From: Physcia stellaris
Taxonomy: Eukaryota > Ascomycota > Lecanoromycetes > Caliciales > Physciaceae
DNA length: 64,000 nt
NCBI GenBank assembly: GCA_018902385.1
Contig: JABSSW010000059.1
Span: forward strand, 1-64,000
Reading direction: 5' to 3'
Shown here: one piece after another, positions 13,409-25,129 of the stretch
Numbering within the stretch: the first letter of the stretch is position 1
Layout of the letters: every line of letters begins with the position of its first letter
The notes under the pieces: generated by a model
Told to the model about the DNA's origin: nothing
Database searches by the model: none
The model's input: the letters and a program-made list of their open reading frames with translations, nothing else
Program-made: the position numbers and the translations under genes

Positions 13409-13634
13409 TATAACGAATGTGCATCGAATTCAACATTTGAAATCAACATTTAATCAATCATTAAAATTAACATTTTTATTTTATCACATCGAATGTTAAA
13501 ATCGAAATTCGTTTTGACGCATTCAAACGATTTAATTTTTTACATATGTTTTTACAAATTTTTATGTATTTGTTTTTCATTTAGAAATTTTCGTGTAATT
13601 ATGTATTAATTCAATCAATGCATAACATTTCACA
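13409..13634 (+). repeat. 3' LTR of the Gypsy element
   Basis: About 226 bp, starting TATAACGAATGTG (the 5' copy has TGTGACGAACGTG, so three transitions) and ending TTTCACA. It is preceded by the purine tract gaaaaaaaacgaaaaataa, as expected for plus-strand priming. Confidence 0.88.
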
Positions 13635-15640
13635 TCATGATCGAAAATTTCGAAAACGAAAAAACGATAAAAATACAAAACGAACAAAATGACGAAAAAA
13701 ATTGAAAAAACGAAAAATAAAAATTACAAAAAGCAAAACATCAAAATAATTAATGTAATTATGATTATTTGTACATAATCGTTAATTATTTTGAAATTTT
13801 TGTAATGTAATAATAATTATAATCAAATAATTGCATTAATTAATAATTGCGAACATTGACGAAATTTTTTGCAAATTCATATACGAATTGCAAAAAGTTT
13901 CAATTTAACGAAATTATTTTCGAAATTTATATATGTTGTTTCGATAAAAATAAAATAATTTACGTTGTTGTTGATTTTAATCAAAACTTTTAATCATTTT
14001 TACATTAAAAACGAAAAAAATATTTCGTAAATCGTTTTTTGATATTTTTCAAAAATAAACGTTTTCAAAAATCTGTTGATAACAAACGAATTTTGAAATG
14101 TTTTGAAATAATTTCAAAATCATTTATTAATGAAATATGCAATTTCATTAACGTTTTACAAATATGTTATAAAACACAATTTATAAAAAAATGTTCAATA
14201 TATTCGCTTGACGCGAATGATCGATCGAAAAAACTTATTGATCAATGAAAAAACTGTCGAGACTCTTTTCATCAATTGAAAATACTGAAATAAATCGACG
14301 TTCGAATGAGAAAATGCGTCAAATTCTTTTAAATCAATCATCAAATGACTTTTTGATGAAAAAATCGTACATTTGCTGCATATTTTGCACATCAGTCAGC
14401 AATCACATATGATTTTCACTTATTTGATCAATATTGTAAAGCAGAATTAGCGCATTTCAACTCTGCAAAAATAACAAAAATCGACTCATTATCGCAATAG
14501 TTTTGAAGTTTCGAAGATTTCGTCGTTGTCAAATGTGTTCGATCGTCAGCTGATATGTTTGCGAAACTGTTTCGTTCAATTTTTGTAATCGAATGTACAA
14601 TTGTTTCGCATTTTGCAACTCAATCAACAATCTCATATGATTTTCACTCATTTAGTTCAAACTGTAAATCAGAATGAGCGCATTTTCAACGCTTCAAAAA
14701 TTATTGAAATCGATTCATTATCGCAATAGTTTTGAAACTTTCAAGATTACATCTTCGAATGATTCGTTCTTGAAAGTTCAATTCTTCGCAATGTCTGCAG
14801 CGTTTCAATGCGATTTCGATCATAACTCAATGCGCATTCGATCGATTTTCGATATTATTGATTATTTGAATAGAATTCACTTTGAACTTCAAAATGAGTT
14901 TTCGTTTGTATATTTTACTCAATGAATGCAAATGCTATTAAGATGCGAAATTCGTGAGATCGCAAAGCAATGACGAAAGCTTATTAAAACAATCTTATCA
15001 GATGCAGTTCTAACTCTGAAGACGTTCGAGAAAATTTTTTTTAAAAAAATTTCGAATTTGTTTGTGTAACATATGTAATCATTTCGAAATAAATTCATTT
15101 CATTTTATTTTATACATGTTTCGTATTAAAAATGTTTGTAATTTTCAATTACATATTGAAAAATAAAATTAATTTAATTCGTTTTTAATAATAATTCAAT
15201 GATATAATTTTTCGTTCATTATTTCATCGTCACGCGTTCGATTTTCGTAATTTTTTATATAATTTTCAATGTTTTCAATATAACGTGATTATTAATACAT
15301 GTGCATTGTGATAATGCACATTGTATTTTGATAAATATTAATGAAAAATTACGTTTTTGTCGATAATTTCAATGCAAATTTCAAATAATTTCAAAATTAT
15401 TTCACAACGTTTTCAAACAAATCGAAATGTTTCAATTTGAACATGTTATTTTTAACAAACGTTTTGTAATTAAAAATGTTTTGATAATATGATACAACGT
15501 TGAATACATATTTCATGTTTGAAAATGTATCGAAATGTTTGTGTAATTGAATATTTCGAAAAAATAAACATATTGATATTCGTTCATTGCATTTCATCAC
15601 AATGACGTTCTTATTGACAGAATTTCATGAAATTTATCAA
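13635..15640. repeat. AT-rich relic right of the Gypsy element with an internal direct repeat
   Basis: Mostly RIP-like sequence. The part at about 14180-15050 is less AT-rich and contains two diverged direct copies, about 14379-14517 and 14609-14747, offset about 230 bp. They share catatgattttcact and cattatcgcaatagttttga. No protein domain is recognised. Normal composition resumes near 15640. Confidence 0.6.
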
Positions 15641-16215
15641 CGTAATCCAGAGCTAATTTACGAAACATTCTTCCCGTCCTTAATGTAGTCAGTAGGAGCG
15701 AGATTTGGCGGCTTAGTCATATCTGTGTAATCGCTTTCTTATCTGTCTCTCTACCTTCACTACTACACCCTTCTGCGATGCTTCATCCCTACACGTTGCT
15801 CACCCTCCATCAAGTATGATGCTCCATTCTCTCTTGCTCCCTTAAATGTGTCTAGGTTGATCCTTATACATAGGTATCGCGTAGCATATGAGCAAGAACA
15901 GATAGGCTGCAAATGCCATCTTAATACAGTGCTCGAGGTCATCGGGTTCAACAACCACACGAAGCCAAGGCTGACTCAAGACAGTGAGCAGCAATAGCCT
16001 CTTAGCACTATCCGAGGTTCTCGGTTTACATCGTTCCCCAAGACTGTTACCCCAGGTAATGGCACCAACTCCTTCTGTAACTGTTATAACTAATCAAATC
16101 ATACCTACAGCAGCTATGCCTAGATCACCAAGAGTCACATCCTCCGGGGTAATACAACGCCTAGGATGCGCACAGCCCAGCGCGGCAAAGCTCCGGGACG
16201 AGAAAGCTGTTAAGA
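15641..16215. other. Intergenic start of the gene island
   Basis: Normal base composition. Only short open frames with no recognisable domain. I see no RNA gene or clear regulatory site. Confidence 0.5.
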
Positions 16216-16718
16216 GAGAACCACTATAACCACCCCCCTTTTGTCTATTCCACTCCCTATTTTTGCTACCGTCACCCCCCTACCCAGATCTCCACCCGAA
16301 GTGGCCCCCTTAATGCTCCGAGCTTCGCCCGAAGATCGTCCGATCCTCATCTCCTGTCGAAAGTCAGTTTTGCCATACAGAAATGATCTTGTTATTAGAG
16401 ATATCTCGTATTAATGTATCTATTCTGTCATTCACTCATTTACTTATTTACTCATTCATTTATTTACTTATTCAAAAAGCAGTCAATTGATGTATTCTTT
16501 CACTTCCTTGATACATAACCTTTTTGAGTCTAATCGATGAGCAACGCGATTCTTTGAATGATATGTTTATCCGTAGAATTCGATGATTTCCGAACGAGAC
16601 TCGGAAGCCCGTTTCGAATGATTCTCTAGATAGGAAGGTGACCTTAGCAAGATGGGGAGTGGGATTAGCAAAATAAGGGTTGGGATAAGCAAAATGGGGG
16701 GTGACTACAGTGGCTCTC
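16216..16718. mobile_element. TIR element (MITE-like, about 503 bp)
   Basis: The left end begins GAGAACCACTATAACCACCC. The reverse complement of the right end begins GAGAGCCACTGTAGTCACCC. Similarity continues inward for about 60 bp. The right end carries three subterminal units around TTTTGCTWA (about 16641-16700), resembling transposase-binding repeats. No transposase is encoded. The middle has tetranucleotide low-complexity sequence near 16430-16475. A target-site duplication could not be settled. Superfamily unknown. Confidence 0.65.
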
Positions 16719-17001
16719 ATATTGTAGCAGCTTTCACCTCATTGTCAATCATATTGGCCAACTTGTTCGGATGTAGTAACGATGCAGCTATCGTTGTTGA
16801 ATCAATCATAATGATAATAGTCATGAATTAGAGACTGGCAGAGTTCGAATCTCCGGAGGATCGTTCTGAAGTATCCACATTGGCATTCAATTGTTGCCCG
16901 ATCACCACTAACAGTCTCCTACATCTCAAAGCATCGGATCGGGGCAACTTCTTCGCATCCTCGCTGTTCAACGTTTACCACCTTCGGAACATACTCTTCC
17001 A

Positions 17002-17907
17002 TCAATCGATGTCCACACAAGGACTCTCCGTCGCAGTCTGTCGTTTCAAACGCCGCTGAATCAACCTTGCAGCTTCAATCGCCAATTGTGTGTTAAGCAA
17101 TACCCATGACTTATCCGATGGACTTAATGTGTGTAGATGCTGGCGTACATGGACTTGTGTTTCCGCTGTACACTTTAACTCTTCAAGCCATACCCCAACA
17201 CGTGGGCATGGAACGAGCAATGAATCCATCCAGGCATTATTCCGAGTCTGACTTAATATGTGGACCGAACCAAGTAATGGAGTCCTACCAGAAAATCTGA
17301 AGTGGTGGGCCTCGACGGATATACCTTCGGCTTTGAGCCACTTCCGCGCCGCTCGATGGTTTGCACCTCCAAAGAGATGCTGGAAACAGTAGTTCAAAGC
17401 CAAAAGGGCGACCAGACTGACACCGTCAGTACCTTTCTGAGCGGCGACGAACGTCATAGCTATCAATTGCACCATGTGGGCAAAACCGAAATAAGCCACG
17501 TGCATCTGGGTCGCTGATGGTGCTGAGAACATTGTTTTGTTCAACATCCAATCCACGACGCCTCGATCTCCCATGTAAAGGTACCAGTTCGAAGCGTTTT
17601 CGTGGACCGCACTGAGCATACACGCTTCGTGGTTCTCATTGCTTTCCAAATATCCTGCCGGCCTTTGAGTGCGCAAAAGGCGACAAGCTAGCTTCGCGAG
17701 CAGTCCGTTGAAAACGATAGCAGCGCAACCAAAGGCTCCCAATAGGCACAGCATTCCAATGGTACATAGCATCAAAATCAAATAAATGGAGTGGCTGAGC
17801 CCGTATGCAGCTGATTTAAGTTGGCTGCGCGAACGAGTGGGAGCCCGCCCTTCACGACTTATCCAGATCACGTGTAATTCTTGACGGCGAGTAAAGGTAG
17901 TCGTCAT
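17002..17907 (-). CDS. Membrane protein of unknown function
   Basis: Uninterrupted frame of 301 codons. ATG at 17907 is the first methionine; the frame extends further up only without an ATG. Residues about 39-70 form a long hydrophobic stretch (SIYLILMLCTIGMLCLLGAF), likely one or two membrane spans. A second hydrophobic region follows near residues 148-180 (AHMVQLIAMTFVAA...LVALLALNYCF). The family resembles hypothetical fungal proteins with a GDRGVVDW-like motif, by recall only. A second minus-strand frame ends 70 bp upstream of this ATG, so the two could be exons of one gene, but I found no acceptable intron joining them. Function unknown. Confidence 0.6.
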   Translation of the reverse strand: MTTTFTRRQELHVIWISREGRAPTRSRSQLKSAAYGLSHSIYLILMLCTIGMLCLLGAFGCAAIVFNGLLAKLACRLLRTQRPAGYLESNENHEACMLSAVHENASNWYLYMGDRGVVDWMLNKTMFSAPSATQMHVAYFGFAHMVQLIAMTFVAAQKGTDGVSLVALLALNYCFQHLFGGANHRAARKWLKAEGISVEAHHFRFSGRTPLLGSVHILSQTRNNAWMDSLLVPCPRVGVWLEELKCTAETQVHVRQHLHTLSPSDKSWVLLNTQLAIEAARLIQRRLKRQTATESPCVDID

Positions 17908-17976
17908 CGCATCGACTCGATGACTCTGACCAGAGTTTCGAGCAGGCACAATGCTAGGCAATTGACCTGGCTCCGC

Positions 17977-18381
17977 TCAGACCTTGATCGGCATTTCAAT
18001 AATATTCTGCCGATTGCGCGACGCATACTCAGTGATTATGGAGATTGCTGATCCATTGGCCCGTGTGAATACGCTACCCCAATTCACATCCCAGACTTTC
18101 TGACAACCGCCCCGGGCGTTCGCTCGATCGATAAAGCGAGGTACGTCTTCGAGTAGCCTCGCAACATTATGCAGATAACCGAGCCTTGGGAACAAATCGA
18201 TATCCAAGTGCCCAGCGAGCGCAAGCTCACTAACAAGACCGTGTTCGTCATCGTGACTGGCCAGATGGGCAACCAAAGGAAGCAGCGCTGACCACTCGGT
18301 GACAATGGCCGGAAGATGAGGGATCGAAATTACGGACGAAATTTTCAGGCTTCCAGCACCTCCCAATAAGTCGCTTATCAT
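17977..18381 (-). CDS. Hypothetical protein, 134 aa
   Basis: Open frame from ATG at 18381 to TGA at 17977-17979. The product is soluble-looking, with PHLPAIVTEWSALLPLVAHL near the N-terminus and WDVNWGSVFTRAN near the C-terminus. It lies immediately upstream of, and in the same direction as, the membrane-protein frame at 17002-17907. It may be its first part if an intron or frameshift was missed. No known domain recognised. Confidence 0.45.
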   Translation of the reverse strand: MISDLLGGAGSLKISSVISIPHLPAIVTEWSALLPLVAHLASHDDEHGLVSELALAGHLDIDLFPRLGYLHNVARLLEDVPRFIDRANARGGCQKVWDVNWGSVFTRANGSAISIITEYASRNRQNIIEMPIKV

Positions 18382-18820
18382 GGTAGTGGGTAGCACCTTC
18401 TCCGGATACTGAGATTACGAGGTCATTGAGAATGCCTACGACACTGCCATAAAATGGCAGTGTACTCGCTGAGCAAAATTGACAGCCTTGCGTCATGCTG
18501 CATCTTCGTGTAACGTCGCGCGTCATAGTGCTGCCTCTTTGTGTAACTTTGACGATTACTTTTGAGGAGACTTTCGGAGACGCACTCTTGGTGGTGTATG
18601 CGCTGCGGCTTCAGGCCAAGAGCTCAGCAAAATGTATTGGCGTGTGCAGAGTGCTCTGGTATCCGTGGTCAATTTGTACATTGGAGCCTTCGGACCCCAA
18701 CGAAGAATTCAAGTTACTCACTCCACTTGTTGCGTCGCCAAGATCTACTTGATACTTCATGCGTGAGATACAGATGATGTTCTGACGGGATGGTGAAATT
18801 CGAATCGATATCGGAATGAC
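18382..18820. other. Intergenic, upstream of 17977 gene
   Basis: Normal composition with only short overlapping frames. It probably includes the promoter of the minus-strand gene at 17977. Nothing else seen. Confidence 0.4.
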
Positions 18821-18833
18821 TAACTTTACATTG
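18821..18833 (+). repeat. Left target-site duplication of the LINE
   Basis: CTAACTTTACATT, identical to 24658-24670. It flanks the AT-rich minus-strand LINE on its 3' side. Confidence 0.85.
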
Positions 18834-21800
18834 ATTGATTGATTGATTGATTGATTCATTAAACACTCGAAATCGATTTTAAAAATTCGTTATGCGATTA
18901 AAAACAATCGAATCAATCATTTTCTAAAAAGTTTTTGACTTTATACAGAATTATTTGTTTTTAATGTTTTGTTTTTTTATTCGAACAAATCATTTCAAAC
19001 ATTTTTATTTTCATGATTTTTTTTCATTTTCATTTTGTACGAAAATTTTCAATTCATTGCATTTTTTTTGCAATTTTTATTTTTCGTCGTTCGTAATTGA
19101 AATTCGTAAATAATCAATAAATTCGAATTTTTCGATAAATTTTGTCGTTTTTGTCAAATCAATCGAATTGATCAATACGTTTATCAATTTTATTTTTTTT
19201 CATTTCGTTTTTTTAATTTCGTCAATTCATAAATTTTTGTAAATTTTTTTCAATTTTTTGTATTCGAAAAACACGTGTTTGATCGTTTTTTTGTTATATA
19301 TGCATGAACACATAAAATTTTCGATTTGTTTTTTGTTGTATAAAAACGTTCGTAAATTTATTTTGATCGTGCGAAATTGTATTGTTATGACGTTGAATTT
19401 TTTTGTGAATTTTTCGTGTAATCGCAATATTGTTTTATTGAATTTCGATGTAATTTTGTACAAATTTTTTTTATTGCAATTTTTTCATTTTTGATTTCAT
19501 TGTTGTTTTATCGATTTATTTATCACGATTTTGACGACGTTTTTCAACATTTGCACGTTTGTTTGTTGTGTTTTGTAATCGATATTCATTTTTTTTTTTC
19601 GTTTTTTCAATTTTCATTTCGTGATTCGTTTGATCGCAATGTTTGTTTGTTTGTTGTTTTCGATATCGATGTGAATCGAAATTCAATACAATTTTATTTC
19701 AATATATTTGTTTCGCAATTCGTTGATTAATTAAATTATTCATTTCATCAAATATTGATCGAAATTAATTTTTGAATTGTGTATCGTTTGAATTGTTATT
19801 TGATTGTCGATGCATATAACGAATTTTTGTTTTTTTGCAAATTTCAAAAACGAATACAATCGTATATTTATTGTTAAAACGATGTCATATAATTCAACAA
19901 AATAAATCGTGTATAACGTAATAAATTTCAAATACGTTAATTTCGTTTTTGAAAACATCGTTATTGCATTCATTTTGTCGTTAATGTCGTTTTTATTTGT
20001 GTATATGTAATTGATCGAATTCGTTTTTAATTGTATTTTGTGATATTTTTCGATTTTTTTTTTGTTTTTCATGATACGTGCAATTGACGATGTTCATCAT
20101 AATCATACGACAAAAAATAAATTTTTTTTCATATCGTGTGTTTTGATATTCGTTTTTTTTTCGAATTTATTCATTAATTTTTTCAATGAATTGACGTTTT
20201 TCGATTTTTTGATAAAACGATCGCGTATAATCGTGTCGTATGTTGAATTTGTTATCAATTTCATTGCGAATGTATTGATGAATTTGTTCAAACGTAAATG
20301 CATGAACATTGAATTGATTTCGATATTAAACGTTTTTTTCGAAATTGTTTTGTATATTTTCGTTATGATTTTTTCGATTTGATATTGAACGTTCGTTAAT
20401 TTTTTTGTTATTTTTTTGTTATGATTTTTTTTTTCGTCGACGTATATCACATCGAACATGCGTATGTAAATTGTGAAACGAAAATCGTTTGCATCATTTG
20501 TTTCATTTTCGAAAATTTAATATTTTATGTAATGTCGTCAAAATTACGTAATGTTTTTATTGATTTCAATGTTTTCGTTTTGTTTTGATTAATTTGTGTT
20601 TTTCAATTGAATTTTTCGTTCATTATGACGTTTTAATATTTCATTTTTTTGTTTGTTTTGATTTTTTGATTGAATTCAAAAAATAATATCGATTCGATAA
20701 CGTTTTTTTTTTCGACTGAAATAAATGAATTGATATTTGAAAAATGCAAATTTCATTTCATGTTTCAATGTTTACGATACGCAAATTTTTTCGTGTGTTT
20801 TGATTATAATATCGTTGCATTTTTCGAAAATATGATTTTTCGTTAACATTTTTACATCGTCGACGAATTCGCTCGTTGAAATATTTTTTTATTCAAAATT
20901 TTCAATAAAAATGCGTTGTAAAAAAAAAAATCGATAACATAAATGAATTTTGTGAAATTTCTATGAATATTTCGAATCATTCGATATCGTATTCGTTCGT
21001 TTTTAATATCGTTATTTTATTGAACAAAAAAAAATCAATATATCGTATCAATTTTTCGTTTAAACGTTTCATTTTGAAATTGTATAACAATTTCAAACGC
21101 GTTATATTGTCGAAAACGTTTATCACGTCGAAAAACATGATCACGATTATCAATTTTTTGTTTCATGTCGAATGTATTCGTTTTATCATGTAATGTAATG
21201 CGTGTTTCGTAAACACGATTTTTTTGATTTCAAAATGTGTGTGTGATAACAAATCGTGTTTTTTCGTCAAAAAATTGATTCGTTTGATCAATATGAATTT
21301 TATGAATTTGTTTATAATATTGAATAAAATTATTGATTTGTACAAAATCGTCATTGAATAAATATTTTTGTTTGATTTACGTAATGCGATCGTGATCGAT
21401 TTTTCAAAATGTTTCGAACAATAATTTTCATTCAAATTGACGTTGTATATACGTTGCAAATGTAATACGATAATGTCATTTATTCATTTTCATATTTTAT
21501 TGATTATGTCGTTGTCGTTTGAAATTTTGTTCGAATTTTGTTTAATTATGATTTTCGTCATTTCGTAAAATTGTATGTTTTTCAATTTCAAATTTTGATT
21601 ATATGTGATTTTTTGTATGTCGATTAAAACAATCGTAAACGACGAAAAAAAAAATTTTTCAACAATATGAATGTTTTTTTAATTGAATCAATTTCGAACA
21701 ACATGAATGAATAATCGTATAAAATCGACAAACAAATTTTTTTTGAAATTCGATTTTTAATTTATTTGCATGTTTTTCACATGTTGTTTGATGTATTATA

Positions 21801-24657
21801 TTTTTTTTCGATTTTTTTGAATATTGTGTTTTATGATTTTAAAAATTACGTGATTCAAACGATTTTTTATTTTTTTGTACGATTTTCACAAATTTTCGAT
21901 TTTGTTATTGTTTTGATATTTTTTTTGATCGATTTGATCGTTTTCGATGTTTGTTTGCATTTTTCGATAAATTTTGATTTCGCGTAAACATTCGATTTGC
22001 TAATCGAAATAATTGTTTCGATAATTTTTTGAATGATTTTCATCAATTTTTTGATTTGATCGTCGATTTTTTTGTTTAATTGTTATGCATGTCGTTGTTA
22101 AAAATAAACGTTTCATTATTCGTAATTTTCGTTTGCAATTTTTCGCGTAATATATCGATATTTGTTTTCGTTTAAATTTTTGTGATTTTCGACGCGATCG
22201 TTTTCGTTCGTAAATTGAATATCGTTTTAATTGAACGATAATTCGAATAATTATTTATGTTTTCATCGATATCGATTTCGATCATGTTATTTCGAAACAA
22301 CGATATTGCGTATGTAAAATCGATTGTGTTTTCGTTCGTGTGTTTATTTCATGTAATTAATTCAATTGATATGATTTTTTTCAATTTATATTTTTTTATC
22401 GTGATTATGAATTTGTATGCGTTCGCGTTTGTTTTCACATGTGATTTTTTTCAATTGAAATGATACAAATTCAAATTTTTTACGACGACATGTTTTTCGT
22501 TGATTTTTTTTTGTATCGCGTTTTTAAAATTGAATATCGCGTTGCAATTTTCGTTGCTTTTGCATGAATTATACATGTTGTAAATGTTGATAATTTTGTC
22601 GTTCGCGATTTGCATTTTTAACGAAATTAAATTTTTGTTGTGAAACGTGTAAAAATATTCGATTTTCGTTATTTTTTTGTTGACGAATATGCACATTTTC
22701 GTAATTGCATCGAATATGTACAATAATTCGAATTGTTGCGAAAATTTGTTGTTTGTCGTGATTTAAAATGAATTTTTTCATGATTTTTGCATGATCAAAA
22801 TATCGAATTTTTTATGTTTTTTGTTTCGAACAACGATATCATGATTTGAATTTTCGAATTGTTGACGTTGTATTGTAATATCGATAATATGTCGTTTTTT
22901 AATATTTTTTCACTGTTTTGAATTTCGTATTTCGATTCGTAACGTCAAATAAAAATGTTTTGATAATCGTGAACGAAATTTTTTTTTTCAAATTTTTCAC
23001 GTTTTTTTATTATTATTGATGTTTTTTTATTTTTGATCGATAACGTCGATTTATTATTTTTTTTGTTTCGAAATTTTTGTGAATTTGAAAATAATTGCGA
23101 TAATATTATTGTTTCGATCGACAAAATTATTTTCACGTGAAATTCATACGCGTTCGTTTTTTTGCGTTTGTTAATTTCGTTTAAATAATTTTTTTTTTGT
23201 AATTTTTCGATGTTTCGTCGTTGTAATTTTTTTAATTGATTGAATTTTTTCGTAACGATTGTCGTTTTTGAATTTTCGTGAATTGTATTTATCGATTTCG
23301 AAATCGTTGTCATTTTGTTGACGACGATGTATTGTTGTTTTTGAATTTCGAATTTCGCTGACGTAATCGAACGTTAATACAAAAATTTTTCGATTTTTTT
23401 TTGTTTTTTTTGCATTTTTTTTTCATGAATTATGTGCTTTTTCACATACACAACATTTGATTTTGTAATTTTTTGCATATTTTTTTTTGTAACATGTGCG
23501 TTTGCGCAATAATCGTATCGTTTTTTTTGTGCATTGAATTGTATTGTGTTCGTAATAATAACATTTATAACATTGAATAATTTTGCATGTTTTGTTGAAC
23601 ATTGAACAAATTTTCAATTTTTTTTCGATTATGATGTTGTTATTCAATATATTGTTATTCATTTTTAAAATAATGATTTCAATAATCAAAAAATGATATT
23701 GTTGCATTGTCGTAAATTTGTTTTTTCAAAACACGTACAAAATTTTCATTTTTTTTAATTTTTTCACGTTTTCGTTTTTTTTTTATTTTACGTATCGTCG
23801 TTTTTTTATTTTTTGTTGTTGTTAAATCGAATTTCTTGATTTTTATTTCGCTGATTATGATCGCGTAAATCGAAACGATTATTTTCGTTTTTTTATCGAA
23901 TATCGTCGTTTATACATTGTTGTTTCGCAATTTTTTTGTTTTTTTGCGTTTATTGCGTGTATCGCGAAATTATTATTCGAAAATTTTTTAATCGTTCGAA
24001 TATTTTTGATGTGTATGTTTTTTTTCGTAATACACGTGTTGATTTCATTGACGATACGTTTAATTTCGTATTGATTTAATTGTTTTTTTTTTGTTATCGT
24101 TTAAACGTATTATGATTTCGATGTTTTTGTTTGCGATAATTTTGAACGTTGAAAAAATCGCAACGACGATTGTTCAATTGCGTAAATTCGTTTTGATCGT
24201 GAAAAAAAAAATTTGAAAAAAATGATTATTTTTGTAATTTCATGACGAATCATGATATTGTTTTTTTTTATTTTCGCGTGTTTTTTGTTGAATTGAACAA
24301 TTATTTTATTTATTACGTTCATTATGTTTTTTTGAATGAATGCAAATTGCGTGTTTTCAAAATATGTTACGACAATTGTAAATTAATTTTTAATGATTTT
24401 TGATGATGATTTTTTTTTGTTCGAACGAATTTTCGATATTTTTTGATGTTTTTCAACAACATTGTTTTTTGTTCGTGAACGTTTTCGATCGTTTGATTTA
24501 ACAACGATTATATTATTTTTTTTATTATCATCAATTGTTCATTGATCGATGCGCAAAAATTCGACGATTCGAATGACGCGTTAATCAAATCAATATCACG
24601 TTTCGTTGTTGAGTTATTTCAAAAATTGAATTTGTAACATAAATTGTGTTTCTTTCG
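18834..24657 (-). mobile_element. RIP-degraded Tad-type LINE retrotransposon, full length
   Basis: The 5824-bp element reads right to left. ORF1 (about 24640-23320) has Gag-type zinc knuckles at 23423-23707, including an intact CYKCYYYEHNTIQC. In ORF2 I recognise an endonuclease region at about 22950-22190 (NIYNMYNSCKSNENC, MYIFDAI context); reverse transcriptase at about 21760-20500 (KHFEKSITIALRKSNK, then KHDLLSHTHF); the RT-RNase H connection at 20103-20459; RNase H at 19740-20072 (YIYTNKNDIND, with the DGS-type Asp now Asn, and VELYDIVLTINIRLYSF); and a C-terminal Cys/His motif at 19227-19463 (CSCIYNKKTIKHVFFEYKK, last Cys now Tyr). The 3' end is a (CAAT)n tract at 18834-18855. Many stops; inactive. 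Confidence 0.9.
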
Positions 24658-24670
24658 CTAACTTTACATT
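24658..24670 (+). repeat. Right target-site duplication of the LINE
   Basis: CTAACTTTACATT, identical to 18821-18833. Normal composition resumes immediately to its right. Confidence 0.85.
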
Positions 24671-25129
24671 CGCATATCTTTGTCTGACGCTAAATGCTTT
24701 CCGGGGTCTGCTTTTAACCCTAGCCAAATCAGCTCTTTTATCATTCGCTAAGAACCAGCGTCGGGCAACGGCCAAGACTAAGGTAGGTATGTACTGTACG
24801 AGTACTTAGCACTGCCACTGCTGAGCAGGGCTTAACGGCGCGTTCTAGAGGCCGCTGATTGGTGATTGGTTCATAAGGTCTCAAGAAATCCTCATTGTGT
24901 CAGACTTGCAAACAAGCTGCGGGCTGTGCGTGTTACCAAGCTTCTTAGTGTGGTTTCCAGCGCTGACATAAGCCGAGCTTAGGCAATAAACGCATACCTG
25001 TAGTATTCCCAAGGGTGACGTTGTTCGCCTTGTATTTTGCTCTTCTTGCCCCTGATTCCCCTTCATCTCCACGGCTTGATATTTCTTTTGACATTCAAAG
25101 CAACTCTCTCTGTAGCTCGTAGTTACTGG
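24671..25129. promoter_or_regulatory. Upstream region of the HET-domain gene
   Basis: About 460 bp of normal-composition sequence between the LINE target site and the HET gene ATG. A CT-rich stretch (ttcttgcccctgattcccct, about 25043) lies just before the start, as in many fungal promoters. No specific operator recognised. Because of the LINE insertion, the original upstream DNA now lies beyond 18820. Confidence 0.4.

Larger units (their letters stand above)
6048..13634 (+). mobile_element. RIP-degraded Ty3/Gypsy LTR retrotransposon (chromovirus type)
   Basis: Complete element of 7587 bp: 5' LTR, Gag, Pol, chromodomain-like end, purine tract, 3' LTR. Domain traces on the plus strand in the expected order are: Gag coiled coil (7102-7452) and Gag core (about 7500-7930); CCHC zinc knuckle (8142-8183); reverse transcriptase (about 9778-10280); RNase H to the ADALSR-like end, now TNVLIR (about 10400-10870); integrase zinc-finger region with CYKCQRFK (about 11230-11310) and core with NFIIEL and DRLIKK (about 11365-11600); and chromodomain-like FDDILQ...ENVQ region (about 12260-12440). 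Many in-frame stops are present. Changed key residues fit G to A or C to T (YLDD to YLND at 10072-10083; second knuckle Cys to Tyr). It cannot encode active protein. Confidence 0.9.
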
